NCBI GenBank assembly: GCA_048013815.1
Contig: CM106586.1
Span: 8,804,001 to 8,868,000, forward strand
Length of the DNA stretch: 64,000 nucleotides
Reading direction: 5' to 3'
Origin: Setoptus koraiensis
Lineage: Eukaryota > Arthropoda
Of this stretch, positions 45,687 to 57,348 are shown piece by piece. The notes beneath the pieces were generated by a model. It had not been told where the DNA came from, made no database searches, and worked only from the letters and a program-made list of their open reading frames with translations. Position numbers and translations under genes: made by a program. How positions within the stretch are numbered: position 1 is the stretch's first letter; each line of letters starts with the position of its first letter.

Positions 45687-46712
45687 CTTGAATTATATTT
45701 CAGTCTCGATGAAGGATAATGGATATCAAATACTGTGATATCGAACAATTTTGTTGGCGTTCCATGACTCTCATGTCATATTTATACTATCGATCTCTAA
45801 CGCTTCATTCATTCGAGTATGTTAGCAATTCTGTGCAATTTGCGCTGACACCTAGTCCTTGTTCACTTCGGAGTGCACTAGGCACTAGGCTTAACAATCA
45901 AATTGATGGCGAAGGTAAGTGAAAATTCATGTACTAAGGCGTGAAAATTGAGATAGCATTGCATACTGGAACAACCCACTATCGTTCTGGAAATAAGGTT
46001 TAATCAGCGACAATGAAAATTCACCTACGCTCTCATGGCTCATTGCGAAATACATTGTTTGTGTGTGCTATGCTTGAGACCACGATGACAAATTGAATGT
46101 CAATCAGATAACAGTCTAGACATATGGTAAAAATAGATCAAATAAGTCTGCTCTCGATTATAAGGCCAGACAGTTTTATCGATGTCGAACCTTTTTACGT
46201 TGAGTAAGGTTTATTCACTTTAATTTATGACGAAGAAAACTATCTTGATTAAGCTTGGATTCAAGATCTTTAGCACTAGCGAACAACTACGCATCTCGTC
46301 TGCTCTGTTCGATGAATAGTTCAATTATATCAACAAATTATATTAGGGCATGAAAATTAACAATAATTAAACAAAATTCTAATGACTCAAATCAAGCGCT
46401 GATCGAAGCTCCTGTCGAAAGTGTTCCGTTTGATGATATCGAAGATTTGAATATTTAGGACTCGGCATCTTTTGAAGTGGTCGGTAGATATAAATAGATG
46501 ATGTTCTTCAACCTTCTCTTCTTTTGTATGTTCGTTACTAAACTTTATGTACCACTAAGACTAAGTTCCTCAATCGTTGACTAGTCGTTATACCTTCGGC
46601 TTCATAGTCTCAGAGGTAAACCGCAAAAAAAATCCTCGTGGCCACTAGTTAGCTATCTATGTACAATATACAGTGGTCAGCGCTGATTTTTTATCTAAAT
46701 GAAGACACCTTC
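45687..46712. other. intergenic between DCXR and alpha-actinin 3' end
   Basis: About 1 kb of AT-rich sequence that includes the DCXR promoter side and the 3' UTR side of alpha-actinin. No gene is supported. Confidence 0.4.
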
Positions 46713-49700
46713 TTACAAGTCGTTCTCCCCATACAGATAAGTGGCAAATGATGTGTAGTCGAGGGCCCCCGAAATTCCTCCAATACCCACGAATGGTTTC
46801 ATTCGACCTATACAATATTCAGCTTGGTCAGTAGGAAGTTCCTGGCGCAATTCGTCCACGGTAATAAAAGGTCGATCACTTGCTAGTATTCGGAAGGAAT
46901 CTAATATTTGTTCTGCGGTGTCTCTGTCAGTTGTCTCTCTTGTCATGAAATCCAAGAATGAGTCAAATGTAACATAACCTGTGGCTAAAATCGAAAAAAA
47001 AAACAGGTTAGTTTCATGTAAATGAGAGTAAAGAGAAGTAGCGTATAGATAGGAATATAAGTTCTTACCATTTGGATCGACAGCACTCATGATACGCCTG
47101 AAATCAGAGTCGCCTTGACGATCATTGCGTATGCTGTAACCCAGGCTAACTAAACAGGAACGAAATTCTTCAGGTGCTAATCTACCAGAACGCTGCTTGT
47201 CGAAGTGGTTGAAAGAAGCACGAAAATCATTGAGCTGATCTTGGGTGATTCCTTTAGAATCTCTGGTCAATATTTGATTTTCAACTTCATTGATATTTCT
47301 ATGTATAGATGTTAAAAGTTGTTCCCAACCAACTCGTAGAGTTTCCATTGTATATTGAGTATATTGATTCTCAAATATCATTTGCTCTTGAACTTCCTGA
47401 TGTATCTTCTCTAAATCATCCACATTGACCTTGTACTGGTGAGACAGCATCTCGTGTTGCTTTAGTCTGTTCAGTTGTTCTTCGAGAGAACCAGTAACAC
47501 CCATGCCGATGGCAGCAACTCCATCCATTTGTGACTCAATCCACGGGCCAATCACATTTGCCTTGCCGGCGAATTGTCGCCTCAATCCTTCATTTCTTTC
47601 TTGACGATGTAGTTCACTTTGCAAGACTTGATCTCTTTCCGGTATCAGCGCTTTCACATCTTTCCATTTAGTAGAAATATCATTTGATGTCAATGTGGTG
47701 TACGGGTTTTCGAGACCACCAGGTATCTCGTTGTTGCCGGCAATTGATCGTACTTCATTAGACAGTCCGATTATAGCATAGTATTCTTTGTCAGCCTCAC
47801 CCAAGGTGGCCTTGAATTTGCCGTGTGCTTCAATAAGGCGTTGAATCTCTTCGACGGTGTGCACTATAAACATGTCCACCAAGTCCTCACGAGACGACTC
47901 TAACCAATTGTTGAATGGGGCGGCTCTCTTAGCAAATTCCAAATGCAAATGATCAATCTTCTCTAATAATGTTTCCGCCTCTTGTAAGTCTTGTCCACGC
48001 TTCTGAGTCAGTGATCCAAGAATATCCCACTGACTACATATACGTTGACATCTAGCGTTAATCGATGACGAATCATGAAAATTAAGCACATTGAGTTCCT
48101 GAGCTATAGCCGCTATTTGCTCAACACGATCTTGATGTGCAGCAAGATCACTTTCGAAAGCTTCATGCTTTTTTCTCAAAGCTTTCACATCATTAAGACG
48201 GCAATTTCTGAAATCCTGACTTTTAAGCATAACCTCTTTGCCTTGAGTCCATGATTCATGAATATCACTCTTGTGCTTGAATTTCTTAGCTAAATGCTCC
48301 AATCTTTCTAATCGCATCATTTCAGATAGTAACCATTCTTCAAAACCTCGCTCAGCTGCCTGTAAGCCTTTCCAGGCATTTGCTATGTCAGTAACTCGTT
48401 TTCCTTCGGACGGTAAATAGGCCGGTCTGTTGTTTAATCTTAGTTTTGTTTGCAGAGTATTGAAGTTGGTCTCAAGCAGAGCTTTTTGCTCTACTCTGGG
48501 AGGTTTGTCTTTCTGTCGATAGCACCTAAAATCTTCAAGTTTTCGCTGGGCTCCGCTCAGAGTGTTGTCTGTGGTCCTATTCTCGAGCCATGGTGTCGTG
48601 CGCCTAATCCAATCTAACAGATCGCTAGTAAGACGCTCATATTCTTCCATCAACCTCTCATTATCCTGGTTGACTCGTAAAACTTTGCAAATCCTATTCG
48701 CTGCCGTCTCGGCCTACAAAAAAGAAGATATTTTGTATGAGAACGTTTGAGTTTGTCGTGATCTATTCTAGAAAATTTTTCTTTCTCCTAATCAACATCA
48801 TATTCATCTTACCTTTTGAGCACCAGCGAACGCATGATAGTAGGAAGATACATATGTCATGATAGCTTTCTCATCAGGTTTGAGACTAGTTTTAATATCT
48901 AATCAATCAAGCATGCGGGTTAGTGATCAGTCGTTGCGCAAAACATGCATCCAGCATAAGCGAAGTAGATTTTCCGTTGAACGATGATATAAGAATTCAT
49001 CGTTGAAATGTTCCCAATGAAAATTCCACCAATGATAATACCAACCACACACGGGATTTGAAAGAAAATGTTTTCGGTATTCGAGGATAAATCGTAGCAT
49101 TGGTTTGTTTGTCGAAAGTAATTAGGTTAAAGTGATAACCGGATTTGTGATGTTCAAGCAAACATGAGGGAAAATTTATGGTTGGATTTAACAACGAGAT
49201 GAGATGCAGCCAAATGTTATGATCAATCCCATAACAGCGATAAGACCGATTTAGAGTTGTCAAATTGAGTGTATAAGACCAATAACATTGTTTTGTTGGA
49301 TCCAGTAAAAGTAAGATGATCCGTTGTCGTCGACCAATATTTATAAGTGTTACAACCCAATATATAATGGTAGCCATGTTCAAATATGATTGCATTTGCA
49401 AATGGTTGAGGTTTGTTAGTAATTCATACATTTTTTTTTCATCAAGTTAGATTCGTTTGTAAATTTGCGGTTAAGGGTAATTCAATGATGAGGAATAGAT
49501 AAGTAATCGTTATTGATTAGTGATGCATTCTAAATGAGTTTATATTATTAGATTGTTAGGTCATTCAATTGAATCGGTACCATGAGATAAAAAATAAATT
49601 ATAGTGTAGCATTTAGGGCGGATTATTTAGTAAGATTAGCTGGTTGAAGAATATGTACACAATGAGACGACAGAACAAAAGCACTATTAGACTATTATAC

Positions 49701-52700
49701 ATGGTATGTAAATAGCTAATCGAAAAAGTATTATTTAGATAGTTCCGCTATCACAACTGGCAAAGTATAATAACAAAGCAAATAATGGCTCTAACTCGAG
49801 ACATACACAGAATTTCTGAGGAGTGTGGGATATCAACGAAAGAAGCTATTATTTGATTCAATTGGTCTCGAACTGCTATGGCAGCCTGTAAGATGACTGA
49901 AAGCTAATAGCTTTCGATGCTATAATGGTTCAATAGTAACCACAACGAGACCATATAATTATGATTGATGATATTCACACAAGCCACACTTTGAAAGATT
50001 AAGGTCAATGGCTTCGATTTAAGTTAGATTAGTGTCGATATCACCAACAAGTTTATGCAAATAATATCGGATTTGATAGTCAACCTCAGGAAAACTCCAT
50101 CTCACACATATTACATTCGCACAGAAAGATACATTCAAGACCTAAGTGATGATCTTTAAGAGATAATAGACGTTACGAAACCAATGTTATGACGTTTACG
50201 CTTGACTCGGGGCATTTTATGTGCATGCTAGAAAAGTTGACAAGTTAAATTCTCTGTGAGTGATTCAATAAGAGTATATTTAAAAGTTTCATGTCTTAAG
50301 AGGAGCTTGCTATCTAATTAAGAGGACAAAGTCAGACAACATACAGCCAATCTGATTGTGGCAAAGGTAAACCTAGACTAAGGCAACATGAGTCATAATC
50401 TTAAGTAATATCAAGTAATAGCTTAGTATCCAGTGGACTTCGTATTGGATCGAGACATCCCTGATCGAGGTCATTAGATGAATAAAACAATTTTCATGAG
50501 CTGGACTGTAGACAAACTTGATGAAGATAGCAATGAATTCTGTTTAGTGAGCTTCCTCAACTTAAAGAAACAAATTGAATCAGAGATGTCCACTCACAGC
50601 ATGCTAGTGCTTATGGTAATGTCAGCTAAAAAGCATCTTATTTGGCCACAGTAGATACTTAAATGGAATTTCATTGCTGGCCACGTAGACTAACATAGGA
50701 TGTCTGGTCGTGGGATAAGAACACTAGAGAGAAACATCCAATTTAAAATGTGAATGTGATGTGATGAATGTGAAATCGATTAGCAATTCCACAAGATTGA
50801 TTATATAAATAAATCTCACAAATACTCCCAGGTCCGACCACAAGAAAACAATTTATCATCATAACTCGATGTTTTTTTTCTTCTCCATCTTAGAGATCCG
50901 AAAGTAGGAAAACAACAATAAGCTTTGAAGAAACTTTGACTTTAGCTAGAACATCTTTCATCTCAGCACTGGGCATAATCGTTGTAGAAAATAGTAAAAT
51001 TGATCGCAACACCGACTAGATATATATTAGAAAAAGAGCTCTCATTAGCAAAACACAAAATGTTCGATTTAACAATAGCAAAAAGTATTTATCTAACTTT
51101 AGCATCTACAATACTGATAACAAACATAATATTTGTACAATGTGAATCCTGTAAATGTGAAACTAACGTCAATCAACGAGACGCTTTGAATAGTGTCAGT
51201 CAACAACAACAATTATTGACAACTATACAACAAACGCCAGGATCTCAATTCAATTCGCTACAAGCAAACAGCAAAGATGATGAACGATATGTTAAGCCAA
51301 GCGATGAAACAAACAACAATAGCCAATTGGTGTTTGTCAATTTAGGGCGAGTTGTTGATGATCAAAACAACAACGGTTCATCGAATAACGTTACTAGAAA
51401 TGATACTTTTTACATAAAACAAGATGAACAGGTAAAATGTGGTGAAACCAACAAAGATGGTATACCTAGCTTAGATTTCAAACCAAATCCCCTTGAAAAT
51501 AGAATTGTAGGAGGAAGAAAGGCTCATCCTGGAGAATTTCCTTATCAAGTGAGATTAAATATAAGGTCAAGAAGAGGTTCTAGTTTATGCGGTGGTGTTA
51601 TAATAGATCAGCGCCATATATTGACAGCTGCCCATTGCCTCACTACCTGGTAAGTATGAGGAATTGCATTTATATTGAGACAGTTGTCGAAGCATCACCG
51701 ATTGTGAACAAACAAACATTCTAACAAACGCTTCTCACTTTTTTTCAAATGGTTGATTATTTTTTCTCTGTCGCCACACGCGTTTTTTTCTGTCAACCTT
51801 GCTAAATTATAGCAGCAGTTATCTAGTGCAAACTTCAACGGTGGATGCCTCATCGGTTACCGCAACTATAGGCGATTTGGCCATTACGAAACAAGATGGA
51901 GAGCAAGTAGTCGTAATAAGTAAAGTAACTCCTCACCAGTCATACAGCGCTTGTTCTTATAGTCACAACAACTATGATATTGCCCTTCTAAAAACAGCAG
52001 CGCCCATGTCATGGGTCTTGACTAGTGATGGAAACGGCTCTGTGAACCGGGTCTGTCTGCCATATCCAGGCGAGTCTTATAGAGCCGGAGAGAATGTGAC
52101 TGTCAGCGGTTGGGGTGTTTTAGAATCAAATGAAGGCTCGATATCTAATGTTTTAAACGCTGTGCAGGTACCAATTGTATCATATGATGAGTGCCGTCAA
52201 GCTTACGGTAGTCGTGTCAATAGAGATCACGTTTGTGCAGGTGAGAGGCTAGGTGGCAAAGATTCGTGCCAAGGTGATTCTGGTGGACCATTAGTAAGAC
52301 AAATTAATGGAAGAACAGAGCTCGTAGGTATTGTATCATTTGGATATGGTTGTGCACAGGCAGGCTCGCCAGGCGTTTACACCAAAGTGTCCTCATACAT
52401 AGACTGGATACAGAGACACCTTTGAATTTGAGATACAATGAATTTCTATCATAGACATATATTAATAAAAATAAACTACATCATACAACTAAGTTGACAA
52501 AAACAAATTTGATTATAGATTTTTCTATAGATTGCGAACAAGAATGTCTCGAGAGATAGAGAGAATTCACCCGGATATTTTGTTATAAACAAACACTATA
52601 TGAAAATTTGAATGGAAGATTGAAAAGTGAACAATCAACAAGTGTAGCGATTGCACAATTATCTCACTATTGATTCAAATTGTAAAGAGTACAATAATGG

Positions 52701-55700
52701 GCAATTATGATGGGCTAACAATGAAACTCTATTATCCATCGAAATCATCACCATTGATAACGATTTTTACTCTGACACATGAATACTAGCAAGAATCAAT
52801 TTCAAACCCACGGTGACGAGTTTGCATAAAGTAGAGAAGGAACAAAAGAAACGACAGGTATTCATTCATATTCCACATCGAGTGAATGCTGAAGTGAGGG
52901 TCGGTTTCTAGTTGTTTTCTACGCCTGGAATGGCTATAAAAGCGAGAGAGGTTTGAATTGTAATAATCTTTCGATGTCCAATCGTTTAGCCAACAGACAA
53001 ACGTAAGTTCCAAGTCAATATAAGAAGAATTAACAATTATCGCCACATTCAAATCTATGACTAATCTACTTTCAAAAAGTGGTCACCAATCAGTGGTATT
53101 TGAGAATAAAAAAGATATCAAGATGAGTAGAATGAAAGGAAGTAACAACAACAATCGCGCAAGATCGATAACAAAACTAACAGTCTTGCTAGTACTAGGC
53201 AACATCCTATCAATCTCCAAAATAGCTGAGGCTAGTGGCTGTTTTAGAATTGAAGGTGGCAGCTTTAAGTGCGTGTCAAACCAACGAACCGCACTTCCTG
53301 TCCTTTTGATAAACAGAAGTTATGATCTAATGGTAACGTTGAGCAAGTATATGGAACCGTGCAGTAAAGCCTTGGTCAGTTCTCAACCAAATCAAATCAC
53401 CTCGGGCTATTCTACTAATCAAACATTTAAAGTACAGGAGTCTGAACAACTTATAGCAAGGAATAATCGGCTGATGGTCATCCTAGATGTCCCACCACCA
53501 AACGATATATGTAGTGTGGTCAAAGTTCACAATTGTAGAGGACTCACTACTGGCATTAAATTAGATTGTGCAGCAAGTCTGAATATATTTGTTCGTTGAC
53601 GCTTGTTTACCTGTTCCAAAAGTCAATATTACATGTCGACAATGAAGTATCTGACAAATAATATCGTGTGTACTACAAGAGCATCTCACTCGTACGCCCG
53701 GATATACGAAAAAAAAATCATTAATCAAGATAAAATAAACTGACGATAAGATATTAAGATTAAAATTGATTATGATAGGCTCCAATCAAATTTAAGTACA
53801 GTTTAGATTTCAGACTCTCATGGCGTTCAACAGCGTAATGAGTGACACGCTAAAAGAAAATTCGAACACATATACAACTACTTTAATTGTAAAGATGCGT
53901 TCATTGGATATTAAGCTCAACCCTAGAATACGGAGGGGATGAATAAAACCACATCTTTATCGAAGTTACACAACACATTCGTATCTGGGCCAACTTGGTC
54001 ATCTTTGTCTGTTTTAAACCATTAAGAAATGTCAAACTAAGAGAATATGTATAACTCCAAGTCACGTTTCGTGAAATACAAATAAACCGAACTTTCGATT
54101 CGTGTTTGTATTCTGTGGCAACTGCTCTAAAGATTTGTTGATTTAGTTCTATCAACACGCTTATATCAACAAATCGAGAACAGTTGCAGTATTCTTATCT
54201 CGAAAGAATAGAGGAATAGTTAAAATTCAGATCCTCACACGGCTAATGCGGTTTTAAAAAAGTTACTTGTGTTCGAAATCAGCGGACCAGAAGAATATTC
54301 TAATAGGGCGTTCTGTATATAATGATTCGATGAGCCGATCAAATGTATTTATATCTACTTTGTAATAGAGAACGCTCTACAAGATTGGTATGCTGTAAAA
54401 ACAACAATTAGCACATGCATTGTACATTCTCGTATATTGATTCTGCGAGGTGTGGAGGTTATTTTAGTACGTCTGAACAACGAAATTATGTACCACACCT
54501 AGGATGCTATGAGTGAAACCTCAAGATAACCAAGAATAAATACACCGCGTCTAGCTAAAATGGGCAGAGGAGAAGTTTACGAGCAATAGATTGGTAATCA
54601 TACCTGATGTAAACCTTGAAGTGCATGATAGAAACATGACACGTAGGTCATGACAGCTCTTTCATCTGGCTTGATCATCGTTGCCATGTCTTATTGTTCA
54701 TAAACACATAAGAATGTAAGTTGAAGTATATTTATAGATTAAACCGAGTTGAAGATTGCAATCAAAAGTAGATAAAGTTGGGGATGAGCGAGTGAGAGTT
54801 GAATATTTTCAGCATAATAATAAAAAAATGAGGTAGATGAACGTGCAAGTCGGTTATAGGTTGCATAGCGATCGATTGTATAATTCGAAATGAAATTTTT
54901 AAGCATGAGATGTAATAGGGTTAAATGTGAGCCAGGAGTTGGGCAAAGACATGCCGTCATGAGAAAGATTGGAATGTTTGAAGTCGAGAAAGTGGAAAGA
55001 AGTCGTTGAAGATGATATTAATCGAAGAGGATGATGTAAGGATTGGATATATAGTGAAGTATATATGTACATATATACAAAGACCTAAATATACAAGTTT
55101 AAAAATGACCACTTACCTTCGGCATCCAACATCTTGGGTATATTTAAATGTTGCTCGGCAATATCGAATGCAAGATTTAGATTTCCGACTGGATCGTTCT
55201 TGTCTAATTTTGAATAGTCAATTAAATCTGGACGATGTCGATGGATCAGTGCACAAAAAGCGAGACCATCTTTCCAACTGTTATGAAAGTTTTGAACGTT
55301 GACATTTTTGTAAGGCGCTGTTTTTCTTTGACACCACAACAGAAGTCCCTCCTTTGCAGTTGATGCTTCAACTTCAATGTCTTGAATGGCAAACCTGAGA
55401 ATAATGGTCCAAATAAGACCAAGAGTCATTTTGACATTACCATCGACTATTTCCTCTGCACCAATAGAGACTAACTTGACGTCCTTGCTAGCAATAAAAT
55501 CTAGAGCCTTATTGACATTGGCTATCTTGTGGAATCGCATTTTACCCCTATCTGGCTTAGGTAGGGTTTCGCTAGATATAACCTCCAGTAGGAGCATGAG
55601 CTTCAGGCCATTCCTGAAATCTTCTTCTATGTTCTCAATGGAGGTGCCGGCTTTTCTCAGGTGAGAATTGCACCAAGCTGTAAATGTTTTTCGTTGTTGT

Positions 55701-55927
55701 TTCTCCCATGCGGGATCAAGAAGACAGGCCCTCTCCCATTCCTCCTCTTGTTCCATATAATTTCCATCGATACTATTAATATTGTTGTTATTAATATATT
55801 GTAAACTATTGTTATTACTATAGTTGTTGTTGGTACTATAGTGTTGACTGTTGACAATTGAGACATTGTCGACTTGTTGTTGTTGCTGTTGATGATAATC
55901 GTTGAGCTGTTGGTCTGGAGTGATCAT
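46713..55927 (-). CDS. Actn: alpha-actinin, with mutually exclusive exons
   Basis: An actin-crosslinking spectrin-family protein of Z-discs and focal adhesions. Coding exons (minus strand) are 55117-55927, then either 54604-54689 (A) or 48813-48898 (B), then 47069-48713 and 46713-46984. Frame is kept with either alternative, giving 937 residues. Two calponin-homology domains form the actin-binding domain (about 70-290: [56 protein letters not shown]). A hinge ([20 protein letters not shown]) is followed by four spectrin repeats and EF-hands ([20 protein letters not shown]), ending in YLYGENDL. The CH2 end/neck is the part supplied by exon A or B. The first ATG adds a 57-residue Gln/Asn-rich N-terminus. 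The internal ATG at 55756 ([20 protein letters not shown]) matches the conserved family start better. Retaining the intron at 46985-47068 would also stay open and add a hydrophobic insert, but splicing at the TTTTAG acceptor restores the normal EF-hand spacing. Confidence 0.96.
48813..48898 (-). other. Actn: alpha-actinin alternative exon B (86 nt)
   Basis: Encodes [20 protein letters not shown] followed by YHAFAGAQK. Acceptor ATTAG and donor GTAAGA on minus. Same length and phase as exon A, 5.7 kb away. It replaces the end of the second CH domain and the start of the neck. Confidence 0.92.
48899..51059. other. alpha-actinin intron, left part
   Basis: AT-rich intronic sequence upstream (plus strand) of the nested protease gene. 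No additional coding region is recognised. The 144-codon minus-strand frame at 49431-48997 has no family resemblance. Confidence 0.5.
51060..52425 (+). CDS. secreted trypsin-like serine protease (S1A), two exons, nested in an alpha-actinin intron
   Basis: Exons are 51060-51649 and 51813-52425, frame kept, 400 residues. The first in-frame ATG is at 51060 ([20 protein letters not shown]), giving a signal peptide; the open frame upstream lacks an ATG. After the signal comes a propeptide of about 130 residues, Gln/Asn/Ser-rich with possible N-glycosylation sites, and no recognisable clip domain. A lone VKCGET cysteine probably bridges to the catalytic domain. The activation site is [18 protein letters not shown]. 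The triad is complete: H in ILTAAHCL, D in NNYDIALLK and S in [14 protein letters not shown], with Asp at the base of the S1 pocket (KDSCQGDS) predicting cleavage after Arg/Lys. The intron ends in AGCAG, a tandem NAGNAG acceptor that could include or skip one Ser. AATAAA at 52464-52469. Its position on the opposite strand inside another gene is notable. Confidence 0.93.
52426..53122. other. intronic spacer between the two nested genes
   Basis: AT-rich, with the protease polyadenylation signal near its left end. No coding region. The upstream in-frame ATG of the next gene (53057) lies at its right edge. Confidence 0.45.
53123..53599 (+). CDS. small secreted cysteine-containing protein of unknown function, nested in alpha-actinin intron
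   Basis: I do not recognise the family. From the ATG at 53123 it is 158 residues: a short basic start ([18 protein letters not shown]), a hydrophobic core [20 protein letters not shown] typical of a signal peptide, then a mature part of about 120 residues with six cysteines (CFRIEGG, FKCVSN, MEPCSK, DICSVV, HNCRGL, LDCAAS), which could form three disulfides. It has N-glycosylation sites (NRS, NQT). An in-frame ATG at 53057 would add 22 residues and weaken the signal peptide, so I prefer 53123. AATAAA at 53734-53739. It is read opposite to the host gene, 0.7 kb after the nested protease. Confidence 0.6.
   Translation: MSRMKGSNNNNRARSITKLTVLLVLGNILSISKIAEASGCFRIEGGSFKCVSNQRTALPVLLINRSYDLMVTLSKYMEPCSKALVSSQPNQITSGYSTNQTFKVQESEQLIARNNRLMVILDVPPPNDICSVVKVHNCRGLTTGIKLDCAASLNIFVR
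53600..54603. other. alpha-actinin intron, right part
   Basis: AT-rich intronic DNA after the nested orphan gene. No gene or repeat family is recognised. Confidence 0.45.
54604..54689 (-). other. Actn: alpha-actinin alternative exon A (86 nt)
   Basis: Encodes [20 protein letters not shown] followed by YHALQGLHQ. Acceptor ATAAG and donor GTATGA on minus. Same length and phase as exon B. Confidence 0.92.
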
Positions 55928-56549
55928 GACTGCACTGTTGTGGTGTCGATGATTATGAAAGTGATCTGGCGTGCTGAATTTGTTGTGGGTGCCCAGACAG
56001 AATGGCGAGTCCGTAGTTAAATGAGATTATACAGTTGTGGACAGTTGTGTTTTCGAATGACTGAATATGATGAATAAATACGATTGTATAATCTACCAGT
56101 AATAATAATGACCGTTGTTTGATTCCCGGTGTGTGTGTGTGTCAGCCAATATAAATGCTAGATGCACGCAGTCTCATGCACCATTGAATAAATTAGATGC
56201 AATTAGTTGTGTATCTCTAAATATAAATGAGTGGCGACGATGCATTTAATTGCCGGCTTGTGACATAATACGATGCTTGTGTGTGTGTGCGTGTAATCAA
56301 ATGCTTGCGTTACTATCTAATTGAACGGACAATTTCTACGACGACGACGACGACGAATAAATATAAATATATATATGTATAAATAATATATATGTAATAG
56401 TGTCAGTGTGATATAATAATGATGATGGTGGTACAAATATTCGCCAACTGTGAATGGATGACGACGATGAATGGTGTTTCAATGATTTATTGCAATTGTG
56501 AGTGGTGACGAGTATCAAACTGTAAAAATCGTCTCAGAAAACACATATG

Positions 56550-56618
56550 AGCGAGCGAACCGACGAGCGAACGAGCGAACTAACGAACGAACTAACGAAC
56601 GAACGAACGAACCAGCCA
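56550..56618. repeat. tetranucleotide array (gaac/gagc/taac)n
   Basis: Roughly sixteen 4-bp units, mostly gaac and gagc with interspersed taac. Confidence 0.9.
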
Positions 56619-57267
56619 ACCAACGAAAGGGCTACTCCTAGCGATCGTTTCGTGTATCGATTTTAGCACACACACAAACAGGCAGAGTGAGTTGAAACTG
56701 CCAGTTTTCTACACACACAGGCAAGGGGACAAGCACACGAACGCAAACACACAGTCAACTTATAACGATTTGAATCGAACTTAACTGCTTCACAATCGGC
56801 CAGTGCGCCGCCTGTTTACAGCACACACACACACACTCACACAGATGTAGTGAGAGAACTTTCGTCACTGCCGTGCCATTCTGCAGGGCCGCAGCTATGC
56901 CAGTCGATTCGTAAACATTGTTCCACTCACCATTACTCATCCACACACTAACACTACACTGACTCACGCACACACTCACTCACACACACACACACAAATC
57001 ACATTCGCATGTGTATGGTCGGTTTGGGGGGGGGGTGGCCCGATCGAATCTTCAATTCCTGTTGGTGAGCCCCGGTGCGTCGTACAGCAAGCGTTTCACC
57101 AGACAACGGCTGTGCGCCACGCACAGACGCGCACGCCGGAATCCTGCAACTGGAAACACGACACGCCCATACCTCTCTTGCTGCGGGCTCGCTTGTGTCC
57201 CGAAGACAAGCGTCAGACGATTTGTGTGACGCAAGACGCTGTCGTCGTCGTCGAGCAGCAGCTACTT

Positions 57268-57348
57268 TACGCGCGCGCCCACTTGTACCCGTCGCGCGCG
57301 CCTACTTGTGCCCATCGCGCGCGCCTAATTGTACCCATTGCGCGCGCA
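57268..57348. repeat. 23-bp tandem repeat, alternating CG core (gcgcgcgcctacttgtgccca)
   Basis: Three and a half copies, each starting with a gcgcgcg run followed by cc(c/t)a(c/a)ttgt(a/g)ccc. Alternating purine-pyrimidine CG tracts can adopt Z-DNA. Confidence 0.85.

Noticed and set aside
51000-51059. Upstream extension of the protease frame
   Set aside because: Begins at a TTG, not an ATG; the ATG at 51,060 gives a proper signal peptide.
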